Notes: a model not told the origin generated them from the sequence alone. A DNA stretch of 64,000 nucleotides from Acidimicrobiaceae bacterium (GCA_003569125.1 BGOG01000006.1:1-64000); one strand, 5' to 3'; numbered from the stretch's first letter, positions 39,396 to 48,807 are shown. Made by a program: numbers and translations.

Positions 39396-40088
39396 TTAGT
39401 TCCACTTGGATTGACCGAAGCGGTAGCCGACGCTACGCACGGTTTCGATCAAGTTGGCGTGTTCTTCGCCAAGTTTCGCGCGTAAGCGACGAATGTGCAC
39501 ATCTACCGTTCGCGCGCCACCGTAATATTCGTAGCCCCAAACGCGCGACAACAAAATTTCGCGACTAAATACTTTGCCCGGGTTTTGCGAAAGAAACTTG
39601 AGCAATTCGTACTCCATATATGTGAGGTCTAATGGGTTGCCACCAAATGATGCTTGATAAGTCTCGGTGTTCAGCACCAAGCCGCCGTATTCGATCAGAG
39701 ATTCGCGTGAGACAGATAGTTCTGTGTAGAAAAGATGTCGCAGACGCGAATCAAGTTCTCGTGGATGAATTGGCGCCAGACAAAAATCATCGAATAGATC
39801 GTCGCGCATTTCAAGATCTGCGAGTTGATTACCAGTGACGAGAACGATTATTCGATTAACCGGCATATCGCATCGGCGAAGTGAACGGCACAAAGCCCAG
39901 CCGAATTCGGGGTCTTGGCTGCAGTCGATTACGGCCCCAGCCCAACCATTGGCAGGTTGTAATTGGCTGAGTGCGTCGCTGTTTTTTACCGCCTTCCATG
40001 AATATCCAGAGAGATCCAAAGTTCTCGCGACATCAATCGGAGCTGGATCAGGAAAAACAGCGAGAAGTTGAGTTTCGTTGTTAGTCAT
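39396..40088 (-). CDS. glnR: GlnR-like orphan OmpR-family regulator
   Basis: 230 residues. The N-terminal receiver-like domain keeps one candidate Asp (Asp55, AVIDCSQDP) but lacks the acidic pair and the usual Lys context. The C-terminal winged helix (LTYMEYELLKFLSQNPGKVFSRE, RTVDVHIRRLRAKLGEEH and the end ETVRSVGYRF) is close to actinobacterial GlnR. No kinase is near. It is 7 bases downstream of a glutamine synthetase gene, with a second one beyond, so a nitrogen role is strongly suggested. GlnR is the best guess; another atypical PhoB-type regulator is possible. Confidence 0.75.
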   Translation of the reverse strand: MTNNETQLLAVFPDPAPIDVARTLDLSGYSWKAVKNSDALSQLQPANGWAGAVIDCSQDPEFGWALCRSLRRCDMPVNRIIVLVTGNQLADLEMRDDLFDDFCLAPIHPRELDSRLRHLFYTELSVSRESLIEYGGLVLNTETYQASFGGNPLDLTYMEYELLKFLSQNPGKVFSREILLSRVWGYEYYGGARTVDVHIRRLRAKLGEEHANLIETVRSVGYRFGQSKWN

Positions 40089-40095
40089 TTTCTTC

Positions 40096-41433
40096 TCAGA
40101 GTGAACGCAAGTAGCGATTTAATTCGTACTGGCTGATATGGGTTTTGTAACCGCGCCACTCTGCACGTTTATTTCTTAAGAACCATTCGAAGATGTGTTC
40201 TCCGAGTGCTTCGGCAACAAGTTCTGATCTCTCCATTACACGCAACGCATCAGACATCGACTGTGGTAATTGTTCAATGCTCAGTTTCTCGAGCATGTCG
40301 TCGTCAATCTCGAAAAGATTTGCATCTGCTTCTTGTGGAAGTTCGTAGCCCTCTTTGATGCCACGCAAGCCAGCGGCAAGAATCACCGAAAATGCGAGAT
40401 AAGGGTTGCACGCCGGGTCTGGTGATCGATATTCAATTCGAGTTGCTTGTTCACTATTTCGTTTTTGAACCGGCACCCGAATTAATCCACTGCGATTATT
40501 TCTCGCCCATGAGATATGTACAGGTGCCTCGAAACCCGGCACCAAGCGTTTGTAACTGTTTACTGTCTGATTTGTGATCGCAGTTATCTCGGCTGCGTGA
40601 CGCAACAAACCTGCCATGAATTGTTTTGCAGTTACTGACAAGTTGTATGGATCATCTGCGTCATGAAAAGCGTTCTGTTCGTCTTTGAACAAACTCAGGT
40701 GCAAGTGCATTCCGGAACCCTGCACACTCTCAAGTGGTTTGGGCATGAACGTGGCGTGCACGTTATGTAGTGCCGCGATCTCTTTGACGACCAATCGAAA
40801 AGTCATCACACTGTCGGCCATTGTCAACGCATCGGTGTGCCGCAAATCGATTTCATGTTGGCTCGGCGCGTCTTCGTGAAAACTGTATTCAACCGGAATA
40901 CTCATCGTTTCGAGAGTGCGGATAGTTTCTTTGCGCAACGAACTAGTGATGTCGGTACTCGTCAAATCAAAAAATCCGCCTTCGTCAAGTGGCACCGGTC
41001 GCGCATCAACCGCCGGTGGGTCAAAATAAAAATATTCAATATCTGGTGCGACGTAGAACTGGTAGCCGAGTTTGTGTGCGGCGTTTAAGTTGCGCCGTAA
41101 CACTTGTCGTGGATCACCATCAAACGGCGTGCCATCTAATTTGGCGACATCACAAAAGACCCGGGCTTCTGCTCCTTTTGGATCAACCCAAGGCAGAACT
41201 TCAAAAGTGTTGGCATCGGGAAGCGCGAGCACGTCACTTTCTTGGACTCGGCTGAAACCGTCAATCGCCGAGCCGTCAAAGATCATTCCGTCGTTGAGCG
41301 CGTTCTCCATTTCGGCGGGGCTGATCGCAAAACTTTTCAAATTACCGAGAACATCGGTAAACCACAGGCGCACGAGTCGAATGCCGCGCTCTTCAACGGT
41401 TCGCAAGACATAGTCGCGTTGCTGCTCAATCAT
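40096..41433 (-). CDS. glnA: glutamine synthetase type I
   Basis: 445-residue GSI that makes glutamine from glutamate, ammonia and ATP. Blocks: DGSAIDGFSRVQESD, the metal Glu residues in APDIEYFYF, PSQHEIDLRHTDAL, GSGMHLHLS, NSYKRLVPGFEAPVHISWARNNRS and RIEYRSPDPACNPYLAF. The length fits the shorter GSI-alpha class (as in Bacillus or mycobacterial GlnA2), which lacks the insertion and the adenylylation Tyr motif of GSI-beta. It lies between glnII and the GlnR-like gene on one strand. Confidence 0.95.
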   Translation of the reverse strand: MIEQQRDYVLRTVEERGIRLVRLWFTDVLGNLKSFAISPAEMENALNDGMIFDGSAIDGFSRVQESDVLALPDANTFEVLPWVDPKGAEARVFCDVAKLDGTPFDGDPRQVLRRNLNAAHKLGYQFYVAPDIEYFYFDPPAVDARPVPLDEGGFFDLTSTDITSSLRKETIRTLETMSIPVEYSFHEDAPSQHEIDLRHTDALTMADSVMTFRLVVKEIAALHNVHATFMPKPLESVQGSGMHLHLSLFKDEQNAFHDADDPYNLSVTAKQFMAGLLRHAAEITAITNQTVNSYKRLVPGFEAPVHISWARNNRSGLIRVPVQKRNSEQATRIEYRSPDPACNPYLAFSVILAAGLRGIKEGYELPQEADANLFEIDDDMLEKLSIEQLPQSMSDALRVMERSELVAEALGEHIFEWFLRNKRAEWRGYKTHISQYELNRYLRSL

Positions 41434-41469
41434 CTCAGCACTCGTTTCCGTTCGAACACATGGTTACAG

Positions 41470-41513
41470 TCTGCCGTCGTTGCGACGAGATTCACTCGGG
41501 CAACGACGGCAGA
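41470..41513. terminator. inverted repeat between the two glutamine synthetase genes
   Basis: Perfect 14-bp inverted repeat (tctgccgtcgttgc and gcaacgacggcaga) with a 16-base loop, 13 bases downstream of the glnII stop. No U run follows on either strand, so it may be a Rho-type or processing element rather than a classical terminator. Confidence 0.55.
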
Positions 41514-41526
41514 ACTATTATTTCTA

Positions 41527-42603
41527 CTAGTTGCTATTTCTTCTTGGATTTCTTTTTGCAGCCTTTCGTGGCGCAGTCTTTTTGGTTTTGATTATCTTTG
41601 GGTTTCCACAAACTGTTTCGAGTATCAGTTGTGTGACGATGTACGGATCCATATTTGCATTTGGACGACGATCTTCGGCGTAACCTTTTTTGTCACGAGC
41701 AACCTGCCATGGAATTCGCACAGAGGCACCACGGTTTGAAACACCATAGGTGAACTTGTTGTACGGGGCAGTTTCGTGCTTGCCGGTCAGGCGGCTCTCG
41801 ATGTCGTGACCGTAGTTGCTGACGTGTTCGTTGATTCGTGTGCCGAGTGCCTGACATGCGTCGTCAATTGCTTTGTAATTTGATCGCATATCTTTTGTCG
41901 AGAAGTTTGTATGGCAACCTGCGCCATTCCAGTCTCCATGTTGTGGTTTTGCATCAAGCGAAATCACTACGTCGTAATCTTCGGCGATGCGATGCAATAA
42001 CCACCTGGCAACATGAAGTTCATCACTCACTCGCAATGCATCAACCGGACCAATTTGAAACTCCCACTGGCCTGGCATTACTTCGGCATTGGTTCCAGAA
42101 ATGTGCAGGCCCGCTTCAAGACACATCTCTGTGTGAATCTCGACGATGTCTCGACCCATGACTCGTCCCGCGCCAACGCCACAGTAATACGGCCCTTGCG
42201 GTGCTGGTTCGCCTGAAAGTTCCGGGAAACCCAACGGACGACCATTGAGTCGCATCATTGTGTATTCCTGTTCAATTCCGTAAATCATTTTCTCTGCAGA
42301 ATATTTTTTTGCAACGGCGGCACACGCGGCGCGAGTATTCGTCGGATGCGGCTTTCCTGTTGATGCGACCAGCACTTCGCACATCACGAGAACATTTTTG
42401 CCGCCGCGAATTGGATCCTTGCAACTAAAAACTGGGTTAAGAATGCAATCTGATGCTTCACCTGTTGCTTGACTAGTTGAAGATCCGTCGAATCCCCAAA
42501 TTGGAAGTGCCTTTGAACCGTTTTCAATTATTTTCGTTTTGGAACGCAATGTTGGTGTTGGCTCAACGCCGTCAATCCAGATGTACTCAGCCTGATATGC
42601 CAT
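41527..42603 (-). CDS. glnII: glutamine synthetase type II (eukaryotic type)
   Basis: About 358 residues from ATG 42603 (ribosome-binding aaggga upstream). GSII marks: YIWIDGVEPTPTLRSKTK, WGFDGSSTSQATG, EQEYTMM, GQWEFQIGP, GAGCHTNFSTKDMR and PYNKFTYGVSNRGASVRIPW. Among bacteria, GSII is found in some actinobacteria and rhizobia. The C-terminal tail is basic (KTAPRKAAKRNP); one more A in the run near 41545 would give a poly-Lys ending and a stop at 41534, so a minor frameshift is likely. Confidence 0.93.
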   Translation of the reverse strand: MAYQAEYIWIDGVEPTPTLRSKTKIIENGSKALPIWGFDGSSTSQATGEASDCILNPVFSCKDPIRGGKNVLVMCEVLVASTGKPHPTNTRAACAAVAKKYSAEKMIYGIEQEYTMMRLNGRPLGFPELSGEPAPQGPYYCGVGAGRVMGRDIVEIHTEMCLEAGLHISGTNAEVMPGQWEFQIGPVDALRVSDELHVARWLLHRIAEDYDVVISLDAKPQHGDWNGAGCHTNFSTKDMRSNYKAIDDACQALGTRINEHVSNYGHDIESRLTGKHETAPYNKFTYGVSNRGASVRIPWQVARDKKGYAEDRRPNANMDPYIVTQLILETVCGNPKIIKTKKTAPRKAAKRNPRRNSN

Positions 42604-42656
42604 GAAGTTTCCCTTCGTAATAAATGCGCCACGTCGACGCACTTGGAACCCTTCTA

Positions 42657-42677
42657 GTTTTACCGCTTGCTGTTTCC
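42657..42677 (-). promoter_or_regulatory. candidate GlnR-type operator upstream of glnII
   Basis: On the - strand, ggaaac, then seven bases, then gtaaaac, about 55 bases before the glnII start. GlnR sites in actinomycetes consist of GTnAC and GAAAC half-sites about one helical turn apart. The fit is partial; the position and the GlnR-like gene nearby make it worth noting. Confidence 0.3.
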
Positions 42678-42733
42678 GAACCATTGTCCGAATGTAAACG
42701 GCGTGTGAAGTTTTGTCTCGGTAGCCTGATTAT

Positions 42734-44395
42734 GTGGCAGATTTCGCCAAACTTCGCGTGGGGTTAGCCCAAATCAACCCGACTGTCGGGGCACTTTCAG
42801 CAAACGTCGTCAAAATTCTTGACTATTACGCTCAGGCCGTAAAAGCCAAGTGTGAGATCGTGGCTTTTCCGGAGCTGTCTTTAACCGGCTACCCGCCCGA
42901 AGACCTTGTCTTAAAAGATGGATTCGTGGCCGACAATCTGTTGGCACTCGCAAAAATCGTCGAGTCAATCAGCGACACGGTCGCCGTAATTGGTTTTGTC
43001 GATCGCGATGACCGCACTGATGAAATTTTTAATGCAGCGGCTATCTGTCGCAACGGTGCAGTGCTCGGCGTGTATCGAAAACATCTGTTGCCGAACTACA
43101 ACGTGTTCGACGAACAAAGATATTTCACGCCGGGTGTCGAAAATCCGCTGTTCACGATCAATGAGATTTGTTTTGGAGTAACTATTTGTGAAGACATTTG
43201 GCAGGCTGATGGCCCCGTTGCCGATCAGGCTGCGTTGGGTGCGGTGCTGAATATCAACATCAATGGTTCACCATTTCACGGCGGCAAACTAGATGTGCGC
43301 CAAGAAATGATCAGTGCGCGCGCCAAAGACAACACCTGCGTGGTCGCATATGTCAATCAAATCGGCGGTCAAGACGAACTTGTTTTTGACGGTGGTTCGA
43401 TGATCATGTCAGCCAGCGGATCGCTTGTTGCCAGTGCCGCCCAGTTTGCCGAAGAGTTGCTGGTTTGTGATTTGTCCTTGCCGAATTCAAATGCAAAGTC
43501 GAGAATTTCGCCTGATCAATCAATCGGCAAAATTAATCGGCCTTTAACCGAGATCGCCCAAATTCATGCAGCGTTGGTGATCGGCACGCGCGATTATGTT
43601 TTGAAAAACGGTTTTACTGATGTCGTTATCGGCTTGTCAGGTGGAGTCGATTCGGCGGTAGTCGCTGCAATCGCTGTTGAAGCACTTGGTGCCGAGCATG
43701 TTCATGGTGTTTCAATGCCTTCGCGTTATTCATCAACTGGTTCGCGAACCGATGCACAAGTTCTGGCGTCATCTCTGGGTGTCGAGATGCAAACAATTTC
43801 TATCGAACCTGCGTTTAGTTCTTATCTAGAAATGCTCGACCCAAGTTTTGCGAATCGACCGGCAGATTTGACCGAAGAAAACCTGCAAAGTCGCGTGCGT
43901 GGAACAACGCTGATGGCGCTGTCCAACAAGTTCGGCTGGATGGTGTTGACCACCGGCAACAAGAGTGAAACTGCTGTCGGATATTGCACGCTTTACGGCG
44001 ATTCAGTTGGCGGATACGCGGTGATCAAGGATTTGTTTAAAACAAAAGTTTATGAATTATGTGAGTTCATAAACTTAAAGTCACAACGCGAGGTTATTTC
44101 GCGAGCAATTATTGAAAAGGCACCGTCGGCCGAGTTGCGTCCCGATCAACGCGACGATCAAAGTCTGCCGCCCTATGACGTCTTGGATTCGATTCTTGAG
44201 TTGTATGTCGAAGATGATCGAACGGCGCAAGAAATAATTGCACTTGGTTTTGATAGCGATCTTGTAAAGCGGATTTCACGACTTGTCGATGTCAACGAAT
44301 ACAAACGTCGACAAGGAGCACCTGGTGTTCGTGTCAGCACCAAAGCTTTCGGTAAAGATCGCCGTCTTCCGATTACAAATAAATACTCTGGCTAA
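42734..44395 (+). CDS. nadE: glutamine-dependent NAD+ synthetase
   Basis: 553 residues: an N-terminal nitrilase-type amidase (FPELSLTGYPPEDL, YRKHLLPNYNVFDEQRYF with the catalytic Lys, GVTICEDIW with the Cys) that frees ammonia from glutamine, and a C-terminal ATP pyrophosphatase (VIGLSGGVDSAVVAAI, TTGNKSETAVGYCTLYGD). It converts nicotinate adenine dinucleotide to NAD+. The start is GTG 42734, divergent from glnII; glutamine supply and use lie side by side. Confidence 0.96.
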   Translation: MADFAKLRVGLAQINPTVGALSANVVKILDYYAQAVKAKCEIVAFPELSLTGYPPEDLVLKDGFVADNLLALAKIVESISDTVAVIGFVDRDDRTDEIFNAAAICRNGAVLGVYRKHLLPNYNVFDEQRYFTPGVENPLFTINEICFGVTICEDIWQADGPVADQAALGAVLNININGSPFHGGKLDVRQEMISARAKDNTCVVAYVNQIGGQDELVFDGGSMIMSASGSLVASAAQFAEELLVCDLSLPNSNAKSRISPDQSIGKINRPLTEIAQIHAALVIGTRDYVLKNGFTDVVIGLSGGVDSAVVAAIAVEALGAEHVHGVSMPSRYSSTGSRTDAQVLASSLGVEMQTISIEPAFSSYLEMLDPSFANRPADLTEENLQSRVRGTTLMALSNKFGWMVLTTGNKSETAVGYCTLYGDSVGGYAVIKDLFKTKVYELCEFINLKSQREVISRAIIEKAPSAELRPDQRDDQSLPPYDVLDSILELYVEDDRTAQEIIALGFDSDLVKRISRLVDVNEYKRRQGAPGVRVSTKAFGKDRRLPITNKYSG

Positions 44396-44408
44396 GCGAG
44401 AAAATTCT

Positions 44409-45596
44409 TTACTCGTGAACCAGGCCGCCGAGTCGGTGGTATTGATAAATCAAAATCGTCGCGACCGCGGCCGATGCTGCGCCGATTAAAGCGGGCAATG
44501 CAATTCCGTTGCTTGATTCGTATGCGCGTGTCGCGACAAAACTCATCACTCCGCGCCCGAGCGTGCCTGCACCGATCACTAATCCAAGACCACTGCCAGG
44601 TCGTTTTGGTACGAGATGTGTCGCAAGTGGCAACATACTGACAACAGCAAATTCGAAACCCAAAATATAAATCATCAGGGCAAGTAGACCGAATATCAGG
44701 TTGTGCGCGGCGAGTGACAATGCCAGACCACCTGGCACCATGATCAAGCAACCGATTGCGATGCTGATCTCTTTACCCCAACTGTCTGTTTTGTTGGCGC
44801 TAGTCACGGATGCATAAAGTTCGACCAAACCAAAACTGAAACCCACCGCGGCGATGCCGAGTGCACCAAAACCAAACTGGTCATCAAGCCATGCTCCGAA
44901 AGTTATAAAAATGCATTGACTCGCGCACATCGTGGCGAACATTGACGCAACGACAAGCCATGCTCTGCCGTTCAAGCGGATTCCGTCATCTGCGATGCGC
45001 GAAGAAACTTCATGTGGTTCTGTTTTTATTCGCGAGGCAATGAACCCGAGCGACACTGCGATTCCACAAGCGCCGGCAACAAAGCCTGCTCGCCACGAAA
45101 TAAGCGCAGTGATCACTCCCATTGATGAAACGCCGATTAACAGACCGAGTGCCCAAGAAATTTCGGTGATGCCGATGTATCGACCGCGTTTTTCGTAAGG
45201 CACATGATCTGAGATCCAACCCGACATGCCGAGGTCGAAAAAGTTTTTAGTAACACTGATCAATGTCACGCCAAATGTAAACATAAAAATATTCGGTGAA
45301 ATCGCCGCGAGTGACGCTCCGACACCGATGCCACATAATCCGATGAGCATTGCGCCCCGACGAGAAAGATGATCAACGAGTCGCCCGATAAATGGTGAGA
45401 GCAAACCTGAAAACTCGGACACGGTCAGTGCGACACCAATTTGAGACAGCGAAACATCAAAGCCTTTGGCGATGATCGCGATAAACGGCGGGGTGAATCG
45501 GTAGCAAGCGTTCGTTGTCAGACGAGTCGCTGTGAGCAAAGTTATGTTTTTGCGGACTAATTGTGAAAACGAATCATCTAGCCAGCGACTGAGCAC
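44409..45596 (-). CDS. MFS transporter
   Basis: 395 residues, about twelve membrane helices. Motif A-like sequence lies between helices 2 and 3 (SPFIGRLVDHLSRRGAMLIG), with VPYEKRGRYIGITEISWALGLLIG after helix 4, as in drug and sugar exporters. Substrate unknown. Nine bases downstream of the phosphatase gene on the same strand. Confidence 0.85.
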   Translation of the reverse strand: MLSRWLDDSFSQLVRKNITLLTATRLTTNACYRFTPPFIAIIAKGFDVSLSQIGVALTVSEFSGLLSPFIGRLVDHLSRRGAMLIGLCGIGVGASLAAISPNIFMFTFGVTLISVTKNFFDLGMSGWISDHVPYEKRGRYIGITEISWALGLLIGVSSMGVITALISWRAGFVAGACGIAVSLGFIASRIKTEPHEVSSRIADDGIRLNGRAWLVVASMFATMCASQCIFITFGAWLDDQFGFGALGIAAVGFSFGLVELYASVTSANKTDSWGKEISIAIGCLIMVPGGLALSLAAHNLIFGLLALMIYILGFEFAVVSMLPLATHLVPKRPGSGLGLVIGAGTLGRGVMSFVATRAYESSNGIALPALIGAASAAVATILIYQYHRLGGLVHE

Positions 45597-45605
45597 AGTG
45601 TTACT

Positions 45606-46220
45606 TTAAAGTGATTCGCTTGAGTTGAGTTGATCAATCACCGTGATGATTCGTCCTGCAGTTAATTGACCGTCAGCGTGAACATCGAACCAGCAGCCGC
45701 CGAGATTTTCAAGTTTTGTATCAGCGACTTTGAGTTGTCGACGAATCGTGCGGATAACACCACTATGACTAATTACAAGTGCTTGACCACCGCGACATTT
45801 GTCGGCGATATCAATAAACGCCGCGGTCATTCGTTGCAGAACGCTTTGATTGGGTTCAAAATCTTCCGGATGCTTGAACGATGTTAAATATCCCGGCCAA
45901 CCAGATTCAATTTCGGCGTATGTCAAACCTTCCCAAGGTCCGATAAAAGATTCTTTCAGTCGATCATCGATCACCAAGTCGTTGACTCCGTGTGCTTCGG
46001 CGATTATTTCGGCGGTGTGGCGTGCACGCTTCAAAGAACTAGCCGCGATCAAATCGAACTTGCCAATTTTTTTCGCAGCCTGATGCGCTTGGTCGATGCC
46101 CTCGGGTGTGAGTGCGATATCTGCCTGACCTTGCCATCGACCCTGTGCGTTCCATTCGCTTTGACCGTGGCGCAGGACAAGCAACCTTGTCTTCAAACCT
46201 GACTCACCTCGTACAGACAC
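45606..46220 (-). CDS. histidine phosphatase family protein
   Basis: 204 residues. The phosphohistidine motif is LRHGQSEWN at about 16-24; SSLKRARHTAEII, the proton donor region LKESFIGPWEG and the second His in VISHSGVIR are present. Broad-specificity phosphatases of this type act on sugar phosphates or cofactor intermediates. A divergent gene pair with moaD-like; followed by an MFS gene. Confidence 0.88.
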   Translation of the reverse strand: MSVRGESGLKTRLLVLRHGQSEWNAQGRWQGQADIALTPEGIDQAHQAAKKIGKFDLIAASSLKRARHTAEIIAEAHGVNDLVIDDRLKESFIGPWEGLTYAEIESGWPGYLTSFKHPEDFEPNQSVLQRMTAAFIDIADKCRGGQALVISHSGVIRTIRRQLKVADTKLENLGGCWFDVHADGQLTAGRIITVIDQLNSSESL

Positions 46221-46255
46221 TCAACGCAGGGTAGTGGCTTGAGTACGATTAGTAC

Positions 46256-46495
46256 ATGGCACATTTGCTACTTTTTGCCTCAGCGCGACAGGCTGCAGGC
46301 ACGGCAAGCCGAGAAATTAAAGGTTCAACAGTTGACGAAGTACTGAGCACAGCAGTTCTTGAATTCGGCGGTGACTTTGCAAAAGTGCTCGGCACTTGTC
46401 GTGTTTGGCTGAACGGCGAAGAAGCAATTGGCGCTACTGCAGTCGGCGATGCCGATGAAGTGGCAGTTTTGCCGCCAGTTTCTGGAGGATGCTGA
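46256..46495 (+). CDS. MoaD/ThiS family sulfur carrier-like protein, ending in GGC
   Basis: 79-residue ubiquitin-fold protein: FASARQAAGT near the start and GDADEVAVLPPVSGGC at the end. MoaD/ThiS carriers need a C-terminal Gly-Gly for adenylation and thiocarboxylation; here a Cys follows, so removal of one residue would be needed, or the base call is wrong. The stop overlaps the next start (TGATG). No other molybdopterin gene is nearby. Confidence 0.82.
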   Translation: MAHLLLFASARQAAGTASREIKGSTVDEVLSTAVLEFGGDFAKVLGTCRVWLNGEEAIGATAVGDADEVAVLPPVSGGC

Positions 46496-46989
46496 TGACC
46501 GATATTTTAAACGCAGAATCGATGTCAACTGCCGAGATTCGTGTTGCTCGTGCGGCACTACAAATGCAAGAGGATGTAATTTCGTTCGTTCGTCGCATGG
46601 CGCAGGGGCGATGCGATTTGGCGCGAGACGAGCAGCGCCGCCGCGTAGATGGCACGCCTGCTTCCGGGATAAGTGTCGCTGACATTGCAAATGTTTTCGG
46701 CCAAGAACACGGTGGCGGATCATCGCGTCCACCGCGCGAGACAAATATTTCCGCTGAACATCCATTGGTGGTCGAACTCGAGAAACTTTGCCACGAAATC
46801 AGTTTTGGCGACCTGCGAACCCTTGACGATCAGTCACTTGAAAATGTTGTTGAACAACTTTCACGGTTTGAAACTTCTCAGTCGCTGCAACGAAAAACAC
46901 TTTTCGCATCTATTGATGCTTTGACAACGCAACTCGTCAAGCGCTACAAAGACGACGGGGTCAACGTCGACTCACTTCTCGCCGATTAG
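46495..46989 (+). CDS. RsiG-like protein with c-di-GMP-binding signature
   Basis: 164 residues, mostly helical. Residues Glu26, Ser30, Arg33, Gln37 and Asp41 (EDVISFVRRMAQGRCD) fit exactly the E-x3-S-x2-R-x3-Q-x3-D motif by which Streptomyces RsiG binds c-di-GMP. A second copy, Glu126, Ser130, Arg133, Phe137, Asp141, has Gln replaced by Phe. RsiG is an anti-sigma factor for WhiG. ATG 46495 is preceded by ggagg at 46484-46488. No WhiG-type sigma gene is in the window, so the partner is unknown. Confidence 0.75.
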   Translation: MTDILNAESMSTAEIRVARAALQMQEDVISFVRRMAQGRCDLARDEQRRRVDGTPASGISVADIANVFGQEHGGGSSRPPRETNISAEHPLVVELEKLCHEISFGDLRTLDDQSLENVVEQLSRFETSQSLQRKTLFASIDALTTQLVKRYKDDGVNVDSLLAD

Positions 46990-47057
46990 CTCGTAGGCGT
47001 AGCGTAATGCGGCTGGGTAGAGGCAAAACCCGACCAAACGATAGGTTTTATAGTTCA

Positions 47058-48269
47058 ATGAACCGCGTCGCGATAATTTCGATGCACACGTCGCCCTTGG
47101 CTCAGCCGGGAGTTGGCGATGGTGGTGGGATGAATGTTTATGTTCGCGAACTTGTTTCGGCGATGGCTCAAACGGGTCTGCAATGCACTACATATACGCG
47201 TGCGTGGCGCGAAGGACTTCCAGAAGTTATTGATGTCGAACCAAATCACAAAGTTGTGCACATCAAAGCGGGAAAGTTTGATCTCTCAAAAGATGAACTA
47301 CTTGATGTAGTTGACGAGTTCACACAAGCAGTTGCCCGAGATATTGAACTCAACGGTGGCACCGATGTGCTGCACGCGAATTACTGGTTGTCTGGTTTGG
47401 TTGGTCATCGTCTCAAGCATCAACTCGGTTTGCCGCTGGTAAACAACTTTCCATACTTTGGCCAGAGTCAAATCTCTCGGTGGAGACACCGAATCGGTGG
47501 TGCGTGAGCGCGCCGAACTAGAGATCATTGGATGTGCTGACGCAATTTGTGTAAGTTGCCCGGAAGAGTTGAGTCAGTTTCGCGCGCTTTACGGCAAATC
47601 ACCAGGTGCATTGACAGTCGCATCCCCGGAGTCGACACGGCATTTTTCTCGCCGGGTGATCGTCGCGGTGCCCGAAATGCCCTCGGTTGGGGCGACAAGC
47701 CGTTGCTGTTGTTCGTCGGTCGGATTCAACCACTCAAAGGTGTCGACGTTGCAGTACAGACACTGGCTGCTCTCAAGCGCAGTGACGCAGAACTAATGGT
47801 CGTCGGCGGAGCGAGTGGAACATTTGGTACAAGTGAGACAAGTCATGTTCAACGGTTGATTGTTGATCTTGGATTAACCGGTCGCGTGCACTTTGTCGAG
47901 CCGCAACCCCATCATTTGTTGTCTACTTATTATCGGGCTGCAGATGTTGTGCTTGTGCCGTCGCGTAGCGAAAGTTTCGGTCTCGTGGCGCTCGAAGCAG
48001 CGGCATGCGGAATCCCGGTGGTAGCGAGTGCTGTTGGTGGACTTTTAAATCTTGTCGAGCACGAACGAACTGGTTATGTCGTGAAAAATCGTGATGTTGA
48101 GACTTTCGCGGGATACACGCGCAGGTTGCTGGACGATCCAATTTCAAGTCTTTCAATGGGAACACACGCCGCTCAACGCGCAAAAAATTATTCGTGGGCA
48201 TCCACGGCCTCGAGTGTTATCGGCGTGTATGACGCTCTTGAGGCGCGACAATTGGTTGCTTGCTCGTAA
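47058..48269 (+). CDS. mshA: D-inositol-3-phosphate glycosyltransferase (mycothiol), frameshifted
   Basis: GT4 glycosyltransferase that starts mycothiol synthesis. The N-terminal ISMHTSPLAQPGVGDGGGMNVYVREL is the MshA hallmark; HANYWLSG, ALYGKSPG, FVGRIQPLKGVDVAVQTL and PSRSESFGLVALEAAACG follow. An extra A at about 47442-47446 and a missing base at about 47624-47630 split the frame; corrected, it reads NTFHTLARVKSLGG and SPGVDTAFFSPGDRR. About 400 residues. Followed by a YbjN-domain gene, the usual actinobacterial neighbour. Confidence 0.92.
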
Positions 48270-48273
48270 TCTC

Positions 48274-48807
48274 GTGAGCGATTTATTTGACGATGCGGCG
48301 ATTGCCCGCGTTGAGCGACAAATTGACGAATGGCTCGGACGGATTCGGGCGAGTTACACGAACATTGAAGCAGTGGACCGTGCCGAGGGCGACGAAATTA
48401 GATGGTTTATCAGAATGCGTGGGGAAGAAAAAGATTTCACGACGATCTGGCTGACGCTCGGTCAAAGAACCTTACGTTACGAAACCTATGTCATGCCCGC
48501 GCCAGAACAAAACGCCGAGCTGTTATACGAGACGATTTTGCGGCGAAATGAAAAACTGGTCGGCGCTCATTTTTCGATTGGTGTTGAAGATGCGATATTT
48601 CTGCGCGGCGAACTAGTGCTCTCGGCGCTCGTCGAAAGAGAGTTGGATCGTGCAATCGGCACGATGTATGCGGTTGTCGAGCAACTTTTTTGGAGTCTCC
48701 TTGAAATTGGCTTTGCCAAAGCAAAAGCCATGCGCACACAACGCAGTAGCACTCGAATTGCTGAGCGGTCGGGGAAGCCGTTAGGTGGTTCGAGTGCGTA
48801 TAACTAA
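48274..48807 (+). CDS. YbjN-domain protein
   Basis: About 177 residues with a type III secretion chaperone-like (YbjN) fold: RFIRMRGEEKDF-like strands, TIWLTLGQRTLRYETYVMPAPEQNAELLYETILRRNEKLVGAHFSIG. The GTG start at 48274 follows the mshA stop by 4 bases; longer frames overlap mshA. Next to mshA in many actinobacteria; the role is unknown. Confidence 0.82.
   Translation: MSDLFDDAAIARVERQIDEWLGRIRASYTNIEAVDRAEGDEIRWFIRMRGEEKDFTTIWLTLGQRTLRYETYVMPAPEQNAELLYETILRRNEKLVGAHFSIGVEDAIFLRGELVLSALVERELDRAIGTMYAVVEQLFWSLLEIGFAKAKAMRTQRSSTRIAERSGKPLGGSSAYN

Noticed and set aside
39312-39485. A + strand frame starting MSAIAVLFGSV between copA and the GlnR-like gene
   Set aside because: It runs into the GlnR-like gene on the other strand and shows no family features.
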